DNA from: Gemmatimonadaceae bacterium
GTDB taxonomy: Bacteria > Gemmatimonadota > Gemmatimonadetes > Gemmatimonadales > Gemmatimonadaceae
Reading direction: 5' to 3'
Assembly: GCA_025451425.1 (NCBI GenBank)
Contig: JANWKK010000065.1
Span: 1-23,455 of the forward strand
Length of the DNA stretch: 23,455 bases
The position numbers and the translations under genes were made by a program. The number at the start of each line of letters is the position of its first letter. Position 1 is the stretch's first letter. This document shows positions 16,099 to 22,048 of the stretch, piece after piece. The notes under the pieces were generated by a model. It was not told the DNA's origin, searched no databases, and saw only the letters and a program-made list of their open reading frames with translations.

Positions 16099-17370
16099 TT
16101 AGGCGATCTCGATCGTGCGTCCGATGACGCGCGCGATGAGACCGAGGCGGAATGTTACATCCGCCCAGCGCTCGTCTCCGGACAGATTCTCCTCGAGCGG
16201 ATAGAAGGGCCACACGATTGGGTTCGCCGAGCGCGCAACGGTCATTCCCTTGTGCGGGTGCCACACGCCATCCGGATCCCGATCGTCGAGGAAGCGATCG
16301 AAGAGCTTCGACCAATTCTCGTTGCGCCGCAGGTATCCAAGACGCGCGACCAGCTCGAGCCAGATCATCGCGAACGGCACGTCCGCGTCGGCAACGTTCC
16401 GATTCGCGAGCAGATCGCCGAGGACGAGGTGCGGTTGTGCCATCACCTTCTGCCCGCACAGCTGCACGGCCTCCTGACGCGGCAACACCTGCGCGAGGTG
16501 TTGGTACAGCCGATCCATCGCGTCGTGGTGCTCCGTGCGGAAGAGCGGCATATACGCGAGCATCAGCAGCGCGAACATCGACGGCGGGGCCGCCTCCGCC
16601 GCGAGCACGTGCTGATTCCCGACACGAACGAAAGGCTTCTGAGCGAGCGGCGAGCGAAGATAACCGACGACGCGCTCGATGATACGCTTGGCCGCGCCAC
16701 GCAACCGAGGATCGCCCTCGTATCCAGCTTGCGCGAGCGCCGCCGCGGCCGCTTCGCGCAGGATCGCACGGCCACGCCGAGCGGCGTCCTCGTCCGGCGG
16801 CCCTCCTGCACCAAACTCGAAGAGCCACTCTGGATCTTCGTCTTCGGCAAGCAGTCGAAAGAGAATTCGACGCGCGAGTAACAGCGGCGGAGTTTCCTTG
16901 TCCCAACCGTACTCGAGCAGTCGACGCACTGCGCTGATCGTTCCAACCCCGTCGAAGTGCTCAGCGCGCAGCGCGGGAACGGTGAGCATACTGCGGTTCC
17001 ATGTCCCGTCCGAGGACTGCAGCATCGCCAACATCAGCGCGGGCCGGTGCGTAAAGGGAAGGAACGAAAGACGGTCAGCCGACTGCGATGGAAGCCGCGC
17101 GACCTCGGTCATCGCCCGATAGCGAATCGGCGCGGATGCGTGCTCGAGGAGCCAGCTCAGCGGGAAGCGGACCGGCGCAAGAATAGCCGGAGCCGGGCGA
17201 GGCGAAATCGGAGGAGTGGCGGTAGTGCTCGGCGGCGGCAAAGTCACAAGGGCGCTCGCGAGATGCTCGAGTGTCCGGTACGACGACAGATTGCGTCGCA
17301 GAACGAGGAGACCGCCCTGCTGAGGGCGGCTAAGCATAGCAGTTTTCGAACCATGCGCTAGGGGCCACAT
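16099..17370 (-). CDS. Large alpha-helical protein of unknown function
   Basis: Up to 423 residues, nearly all helical, no signal peptide. I do not recognise a named family. Features suggest an alpha/alpha-toroid like terpene cyclases or prenyltransferases: a MLQSSDGTWNRSMLTVPAL segment resembling the QW-type 'Q..DG.W' pattern, pairs of helices such as TISAVRRLLEYGWDKETPPL and RAILREAAAAALAQAGY, and a late DRDPDGVWHPHKG segment. The Asp-rich catalytic DxDD motif of squalene-hopene cyclases is not seen, so catalysis of that kind is doubtful. The first ~60 residues are Pro/Thr/Ser-rich and may be untranslated: ATG 17337 or a later codon could be the true start. A hairpin at 17312-17329 lies within this 5' end. 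It shares an operon with the downstream alpha/beta hydrolase (13-46 bases, depending on that gene's start). Confidence 0.65.
   Translation of the reverse strand: MWPLAHGSKTAMLSRPQQGGLLVLRRNLSSYRTLEHLASALVTLPPPSTTATPPISPRPAPAILAPVRFPLSWLLEHASAPIRYRAMTEVARLPSQSADRLSFLPFTHRPALMLAMLQSSDGTWNRSMLTVPALRAEHFDGVGTISAVRRLLEYGWDKETPPLLLARRILFRLLAEDEDPEWLFEFGAGGPPDEDAARRGRAILREAAAAALAQAGYEGDPRLRGAAKRIIERVVGYLRSPLAQKPFVRVGNQHVLAAEAAPPSMFALLMLAYMPLFRTEHHDAMDRLYQHLAQVLPRQEAVQLCGQKVMAQPHLVLGDLLANRNVADADVPFAMIWLELVARLGYLRRNENWSKLFDRFLDDRDPDGVWHPHKGMTVARSANPIVWPFYPLEENLSGDERWADVTFRLGLIARVIGRTIEIA
17312..17329. repeat. Perfect inverted repeat at the 5' end of the helical-protein gene
   Basis: CCGCCCT / AGGGCGG, 7 bp with a GCTG loop. 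It falls within the first 20 codons of the assigned minus-strand gene, or in its leader if translation starts later. It could shape translation initiation; there is no T tract to suggest termination. Confidence 0.4.
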
Positions 17371-17396
17371 ACAGCAAAATGGCCCAAACTTATCAC

Positions 17397-17408
17397 CCCA
17401 CGCGTGGG
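17397..17408. promoter_or_regulatory. Perfect 12-bp palindrome between divergent genes
   Basis: CCCACGCGTGGG is a perfect palindrome in the 115-base divergent region between the helical-protein gene (minus) and the Spy-like gene (plus), so it is placed to act as an operator on both promoters. A second, imperfectly spaced repeat CCGGC-GAGT-GCCGG follows at 17428-17441. No regulator is identified. Confidence 0.35.
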
Positions 17409-17485
17409 CAGTGGCGCACCCACATGGCCGGCGAGTGCCGGTCCAACGCGCGGCGGCGTTTCAAGTTCCCCACTGAGGAGATCCC

Positions 17486-17848
17486 ATGAAGACAGTCCGG
17501 TTGGCAATGATGGCGGTGGCGTTGTTCTTTGGCGTGACGACGGTCGCGCAGGCACAGGCAGGCGGCGGTCGCCCGAATATGTCCGCCATGTTGTTCAAGG
17601 ACATCACGCTCACGCCGGCGCAGCAGGTGAAGGCCGACTCGATCAGCGCGAAGTATCGTGAGCAGATGCAGGCACTTCGGAACGGCGGCGGTGATCAGCA
17701 GGAGATGCGTACCAAGCGCATGGAGCTGCAGGAGAAGCAGCGCGACGAGCTCAAGTCGATCCTGACGGACGACCAGAAGAAAGTCTTCGACAAGAACTAC
17801 GAGGACATGCGTCAAGCGATGCAGAATCGCAAGCCGCAGGGTCAGTAG
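17486..17848 (+). CDS. Spy/CpxP-like periplasmic LTxxQ-motif protein
   Basis: This 120-residue protein has a signal peptide (MKTVRLAMMAVALFFGVTTVAQA, cleavage near residue 23-25) and a mature part that is almost wholly helical and rich in Lys, Gln, Glu and Met. The two halves carry the family hallmark LTxxQ: DITLTPAQQVKADSI at about 40-54 and SILTDDQKKVFDKNYEDM near 91-108. Spy and CpxP are periplasmic chaperones or stress adaptors with this hairpin; other members bind metals. The length is somewhat short for the family. The start is firm, with GAGGAG placed 5 bases upstream of the ATG. Transcription should end at the strong hairpin at 17956-17992. Confidence 0.8.
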   Translation: MKTVRLAMMAVALFFGVTTVAQAQAGGGRPNMSAMLFKDITLTPAQQVKADSISAKYREQMQALRNGGGDQQEMRTKRMELQEKQRDELKSILTDDQKKVFDKNYEDMRQAMQNRKPQGQ

Positions 17849-17862
17849 CGTTGCCCGAGCGA

Positions 17863-17936
17863 CGAAGGATCTATTGTCCTTTGGAGGCTTGCCTCAAGCA
17901 AGGGAAAGTAGATCCTTCGCTCCGCTCAGGATGACA
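17863..17936. repeat. REP-like palindromic element downstream of the Spy-like gene
   Basis: CGAAGGATCTA (17863-17873) and TAGATCCTTCG (17909-17919) form a perfect 11-bp inverted repeat with a 35-base centre. The right arm continues as CTCCGCTCAGGATGACA, almost the same as the element at 7976-8004. Together they show a dispersed intergenic repeat family. It begins 14 bases after the Spy-like stop. Confidence 0.75.
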
Positions 17937-17955
17937 TGACGCTGCGAAAATGTGA

Positions 17956-17992
17956 CGACGGGCTGCCGACACCGGCAGCCTGTCGTTTTCTT
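17956..17992 (+). terminator. Strong Rho-independent terminator
   Basis: CGACGGGCTGCC (17956-17967) pairs with GGCAGCCTGTCG (17974-17985) over 12 bp, one of them a G-U pair, with a GACACC loop, followed by TTTTCTT. It fits termination of the Spy-like transcript. Its T tract ends only 5 bases before the ATG of the next gene. Confidence 0.85.
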
Positions 17993-17997
17993 AGTAG

Positions 17998-18822
17998 ATG
18001 CGCGGTGAGTTCGTCGACCTGAACGGCGTTCGGATCTACTATTACGCGGCCGGCACGAGGGGAGCCGGCGAGCCCGTGGTTTTTCTTCACGGATTTCCCA
18101 CGTCAGGCCATCTCTGGAGCGACGTCGTCCCCCTCGTCCCAGCGGGGCACCGCGTTGTCGTCGTTGACCTACTGGGATATGGGCGCAGCGATCGCCCCCT
18201 CGGACGGCCTGTCGGCATTCGGGCTCACGCGGATCGGATCATCGAGCTGCTGGATCTGCTCGGGATCAACTATGCCTGCGTGGTTGGTCACGACATCGGC
18301 GGTGGAATCGCGCAGTGGATGGCGGTTCGCTACCCACAGCGCGTGTCTCGACTATGCCTGGTGGATTCGGTTGCCTTCAAGGAATGGCCAACTCGGGACG
18401 TAAAGCTTGCGCGCGCCATGCTGCCATTGACTCGGCATCTTCCCGCCACTTGGCTGCTTTCGCTCCTTCGTAGCGATCTCCTTCGCGGCTATCAGGATCA
18501 CGACCGCGGAGTGCGGTCAATCGAGCTGTACGTTCGACCGTTCGCGACCGTCGAGGGCCGAGATGCGTTCATGGAGCACCTCCTCGCGCTCGACAGCGCG
18601 GATACGGTCGCTGTTGCGCCGCGGCTCAAGGAGATCATCGCGCCGACGGCGATCGTCTGGGGTCGCCACGACCCGTTTCTCGGTCCGGATGTTGGCCGGC
18701 GTCTGCAGGACGCCATCCCCGGAGCGACGCTCGAGGTGATTCCGGCGGCGAGCCATTTCTCGCCGGAGGATGCGCCCGCGAAGGTTGGCGACGCGATCCG
18801 GGAGCTCTTGAAACGGAATTGA
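17998..18822 (+). CDS. Alpha/beta hydrolase with Asp nucleophile (haloalkane dehalogenase / epoxide hydrolase-like)
   Basis: A 274-residue alpha/beta hydrolase. Conserved parts are VVFLHGFPTSGHLW (oxyanion hole; HGFPTS with Trp40), VVDLLGYGRSD, and the nucleophile elbow VVGHDIGGGIAQ with Asp at residue 99 instead of Ser. Asp is typical of haloalkane dehalogenases and epoxide hydrolases, which form an alkyl-enzyme ester. WGRHDPFLG supplies the second acid and AASHFSPED the base His near residue 257. The length is close to that of dehalogenases (~290-300), slightly short. Substrate is not predictable; fluoroacetate dehalogenase-type activity is also possible. The ATG sits 5 bases past the T tract of a strong terminator and has no Shine-Dalgarno, so expression may rely on read-through or a leaderless transcript. 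Confidence 0.85.
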   Translation: MRGEFVDLNGVRIYYYAAGTRGAGEPVVFLHGFPTSGHLWSDVVPLVPAGHRVVVVDLLGYGRSDRPLGRPVGIRAHADRIIELLDLLGINYACVVGHDIGGGIAQWMAVRYPQRVSRLCLVDSVAFKEWPTRDVKLARAMLPLTRHLPATWLLSLLRSDLLRGYQDHDRGVRSIELYVRPFATVEGRDAFMEHLLALDSADTVAVAPRLKEIIAPTAIVWGRHDPFLGPDVGRRLQDAIPGATLEVIPAASHFSPEDAPAKVGDAIRELLKRN

Positions 18823-18835
18823 CGCGAAAAGGTTC

Positions 18836-20059
18836 TCAGTCGCGCGGTCGATCAGTCGCGCTTCCCGCAGTTGCGCTATCGGCTGCCAGCTTGAGGGCAT
18901 CAATCGAATACCGACTGCCCGGATTCCAGAGCATCCAACTGTCGATGCCGTTGGCATGTCCGGCGCGCATCTGCGCGAGGACCTCGGTAGCGCCGTAGCG
19001 CGGTGGGCCTAACGTGAAATCCTGATACCACGGTACGATGCGCGCGGCATTCGGGATGCCGGCGCTGCGATTCTTGGCGTCACGAAGCGCGTGATCGAGT
19101 GTCGAGTAGGGGTGCGCGTTCGGATTACCGAGGCCGAACGTTCCCGGCGCAAAGTGAGACGGATAGTCCATCGGTAACACGACGTCCACCTGGTCCGCGA
19201 ACATCTCCCACTTCTGGCCGATTCCCATGTCGGTCGTGTCGGTCGCGCTCAGACCGAACACGTCGATCGTCATCGGAACGTGCAGTGGCTTGATCAGCGT
19301 GCGCAGATAGCTGAGCTGATCGTGGATGACCTGTGACCGCACGCGGCCTTGCATGAGCGGGAAGTACGTTTCGCGAATCAGACGATCTTCATCCGGAAAG
19401 CGGACGTAATCGAATTGCACTTCGCTGAAGCCGAGATTGACGGCTTCCGCCGCCAGATCGCCCGCGTATTTCCAGACTTCAGGATGTGTTGGGTCGAGCC
19501 AGGGACGCTGATTCTTGTCGAGCCAGGGCATGCTGTCGCGCTTGCGCTTGATCGACCATTCCGGCTTCGCCTCAGCGAGTAGCGGATCCTTGGCGACGAC
19601 GATGCGAGCAATCGGATAGATGTTGTGCGTGCGCATCGTGTCGAGAACGGCACGCAGGCGACGATACGACATCGGTCGCGTCGTGTCCGCGCCGATCTCC
19701 TTTGCGAGCGGCACGTGCGAGTGATAGAGCACGAGCCCGCGGTCGTCCTTCACGTCGATGACGAGCGCGTTCACCTCGGTTCGCTTGGCGACATCGATCA
19801 ACTGCCACATCCGATCGCCGATCGCCGCCCATCGACTGACGTAGAGGCCGCGCACCGGATTCGGCGTAGGAACGAGTGGCGTTGGCGGACGCCGGATCGA
19901 ATCCGGAACCACAACCGAGTCACGGTGCGCAACGACGCTATCCCTCTGCCCAGCGACGCCTTCGGGCGATGGCGCACCTTCGGGATGCGCTCGCACGTCG
20001 GATCCGGTGCACGCGCCAGTAATGGCGAGCGCTATGAGGAGCGCGATACGTGTCGTCAC
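18836..20059 (-). CDS. Putative glycoside hydrolase lipoprotein (DUF4015-type TIM barrel)
   Basis: This 407-residue lipoprotein has a short signal with lipobox ITGAC (Cys17), then a ~50-residue disordered Asp/Ser/Val/Pro linker. From about residue 65 comes a TIM-barrel glycosidase-like domain: VRGLYVSRWAA, VNALVIDVKDDRGLVLY, a YPIARIVVAKDPLLA strand, LGFSEVQFDYVRFPDE (probable catalytic acidic residues), MTIDVFGLSA, VDVVLPMDYPSHF and a late GIDSWMLWNPGS. These match the putative glycosyl hydrolase family formerly DUF4015. The role is probably cleavage of an envelope or exopolysaccharide, inferred only from family. GTG 20059 overlaps the kinase stop as GTGA, so it is translationally coupled to the membrane kinase. 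The distance to the convergent hydrolase gene is 13 bases. Confidence 0.82.
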   Translation of the reverse strand: MTTRIALLIALAITGACTGSDVRAHPEGAPSPEGVAGQRDSVVAHRDSVVVPDSIRRPPTPLVPTPNPVRGLYVSRWAAIGDRMWQLIDVAKRTEVNALVIDVKDDRGLVLYHSHVPLAKEIGADTTRPMSYRRLRAVLDTMRTHNIYPIARIVVAKDPLLAEAKPEWSIKRKRDSMPWLDKNQRPWLDPTHPEVWKYAGDLAAEAVNLGFSEVQFDYVRFPDEDRLIRETYFPLMQGRVRSQVIHDQLSYLRTLIKPLHVPMTIDVFGLSATDTTDMGIGQKWEMFADQVDVVLPMDYPSHFAPGTFGLGNPNAHPYSTLDHALRDAKNRSAGIPNAARIVPWYQDFTLGPPRYGATEVLAQMRAGHANGIDSWMLWNPGSRYSIDALKLAADSATAGSATDRPRD

Positions 20060-22008
20060 AGCTTGCGAACGTCGTCCGCTGCTTCGAGCAGGTGAGCGAT
20101 ATCGCGTGAAAGAGCGCGCGCTTCGCGCGTCGCGCTGGTCACATCCTCGAGCGCGGAGCCGACGCCAGCAGAGCGGAGCTTCAGCAGGTCGAGCTTCAGG
20201 TTCTGCAACGTGAGGCTGGCGCTTTCCATCTGATCGAGCAGCGTTCGCCGGCGTTCGAGAAGGTCGTGCAACGTCGAACGCTGCCGGCGCAACAGCACCA
20301 ATCGACGGTCGTGATCGGCGTCGCGCGTATCACGCTCGGCGAGTGCGATGCGCTCGTCCAGCGCGCCGAGCGACGTTCCGCTGACGTCCGCGTCGAGACG
20401 ATGGAGGGTCACGGCAAGTGATGCGACGCGCTCGACGAGACCGTCGATGGTTGGCGTGACATCGGGAAGCATCTCGCGCTCGACCGGAGACAATTTGCTA
20501 ATGATGTCGCGGATCTGCGCGCTGTCCGCGACGGCTCGGCGCACGATGCCGCCGTGCGCGCCGGCGAGCACTTCAGGCGGCGCCACGGCCGCCGCGGCGT
20601 CCACCAAGGACGGCGCGGGAGGAGCTGGCGCGGGCGGAGCCCCGAGTGATGCCCGGATTCGCTCACGCCAGGTCCCGCGTAAGGCATCCACCGGACTAAT
20701 CCCGTCTGCCCACAGGTTTCCTGCGTTCGTCAGGAGTGACAACAACAAGAAGACCGATGGAAAGATGAACCAGGGGAATCCCTGCATCGTCAGGTTGATG
20801 GCGAAGAGCGCCGGGATTGCCACCAGTGTCTGCGCGAGACGGCGCCGGAACCGATGCACGCGACGTTCGATGTTGTACCAGCGCACCGCGCGATCGTCCA
20901 CCTGATCGGCCGCCGAGGCAATCGCGCCGCGCGCCATATCGCGAGCCAATCGACGCTGTTCACGAGCCCAGTCCTTCCACTGACGGCGACTCATGCCAAT
21001 TGGTGAAGGCGGGAGCGACGGCAGTACGTCGTCGCCGAGCATCATCGCGCGCCGCATTGCCTCACCGGGGCGAAGGAGCTCTCCCCGCCCAGCGCCGTTA
21101 GGCGCCGGCGCCGTAGACACAGGCGCTGAGGGAGCAGCCGTTTGGCCGTTTGACGCAATTGCAGCGGTCGCCGATGCGTTCAGTGCATCGCGAAACGCTC
21201 CAGCACTTGGCCAGCGGTCTTGAGGCTTCTTCGACAGCGCACGATCAACCGCGGCGGCAAGCTGCGGCAGCACGTCCGGCCGGTTTTCGAGCACGGGCCG
21301 CGGGATCTCCGAGAGATGCTTCATGAGCATCGCCGGCGTATTGGCCGCCTTGAAGGGCGTTTGCCCCACGAGCATCTGATACCCGACGACGCCTAACGAA
21401 TACTGATCACGTCGCCCGTCGACGTCGCGCTCACCCATCGCCTGCTCGGGCGACATGTAGGCCGGCGTACCGACCGCCACGCCGGTCTGCGTGAGGCGCA
21501 CGTCTCCGGTCGCGGCTCGAGCAATTCCAAAATCGGTGACGACAGCGCGGCCGGTCGTGCGATCGAGAAGAATGTTGTCCGGCTTGATGTCACGGTGCAC
21601 CACGCTGCACGAATGCGCGTAGTCGAGCGCGTCGGCCACTTCCGCGAGGATTCGGCGAACAGCGTCAACCGATAGACGCGGCTGTCGCGCCAGACGTGCC
21701 GCGAGACTTTCCCCTTCGACCAACGCCATCACGAAGAAGACGACGCCACCGCGCTCGTCGACCGAGTAAATCGGAACGATACTCGGATGGCTGAGTTGCG
21801 CCGCCGTCTGCGCTTCGCGCAGGAACCGCGTGCGAACGTCGCTATTGAACGCGAGCTCCGGCGGCAGCGCCTTGATCGCGACGCGTCGATGCAGCCGCAG
21901 ATCGAGTGCGCGGAAAACGGCGGCCATGCCGCCGCGCCCGATCTCTGCTTCGATCAGGTATTGGTCGCCAACCGCGGCGACAACGCGGTCGTGCAGATAA
22001 TCGGTCAC
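20056..22008 (-). CDS. Membrane Ser/Thr protein kinase with 2TM and coiled-coil C-terminus
   Basis: A 650-residue Hanks-type kinase. The kinase domain (about 17-278) is complete: GRGGMAAV (24-31), VAIK with Lys46, Glu65 in the C-helix, HRDIKPDN (138-145), DFG (159-161), and GTPAYMSPEQ (180-189). After a Pro/Ala linker comes a conserved pair of membrane helices, about 391-408 and 412-428, flanked by HRFRRRLAQTL and NLWADG, matching the 2TM domain found in many bacterial kinases and small proteins. The last ~200 residues form long coiled-coil helices (VLLRRQRSTLHDLLERRRTL). There are no PASTA repeats. The GTG start has no clear Shine-Dalgarno. It is a paralog of the kinase upstream, 40 bases away, and its stop overlaps the glycosidase start. 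Confidence 0.93.
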   Translation of the reverse strand: MTDYLHDRVVAAVGDQYLIEAEIGRGGMAAVFRALDLRLHRRVAIKALPPELAFNSDVRTRFLREAQTAAQLSHPSIVPIYSVDERGGVVFFVMALVEGESLAARLARQPRLSVDAVRRILAEVADALDYAHSCSVVHRDIKPDNILLDRTTGRAVVTDFGIARAATGDVRLTQTGVAVGTPAYMSPEQAMGERDVDGRRDQYSLGVVGYQMLVGQTPFKAANTPAMLMKHLSEIPRPVLENRPDVLPQLAAAVDRALSKKPQDRWPSAGAFRDALNASATAAIASNGQTAAPSAPVSTAPAPNGAGRGELLRPGEAMRRAMMLGDDVLPSLPPSPIGMSRRQWKDWAREQRRLARDMARGAIASAADQVDDRAVRWYNIERRVHRFRRRLAQTLVAIPALFAINLTMQGFPWFIFPSVFLLLSLLTNAGNLWADGISPVDALRGTWRERIRASLGAPPAPAPPAPSLVDAAAAVAPPEVLAGAHGGIVRRAVADSAQIRDIISKLSPVEREMLPDVTPTIDGLVERVASLAVTLHRLDADVSGTSLGALDERIALAERDTRDADHDRRLVLLRRQRSTLHDLLERRRTLLDQMESASLTLQNLKLDLLKLRSAGVGSALEDVTSATREARALSRDIAHLLEAADDVRKL

Positions 22009-22048
22009 GATTCGTGATACACGGGAGGCCCGCCGTTAGGCGCGGCCG

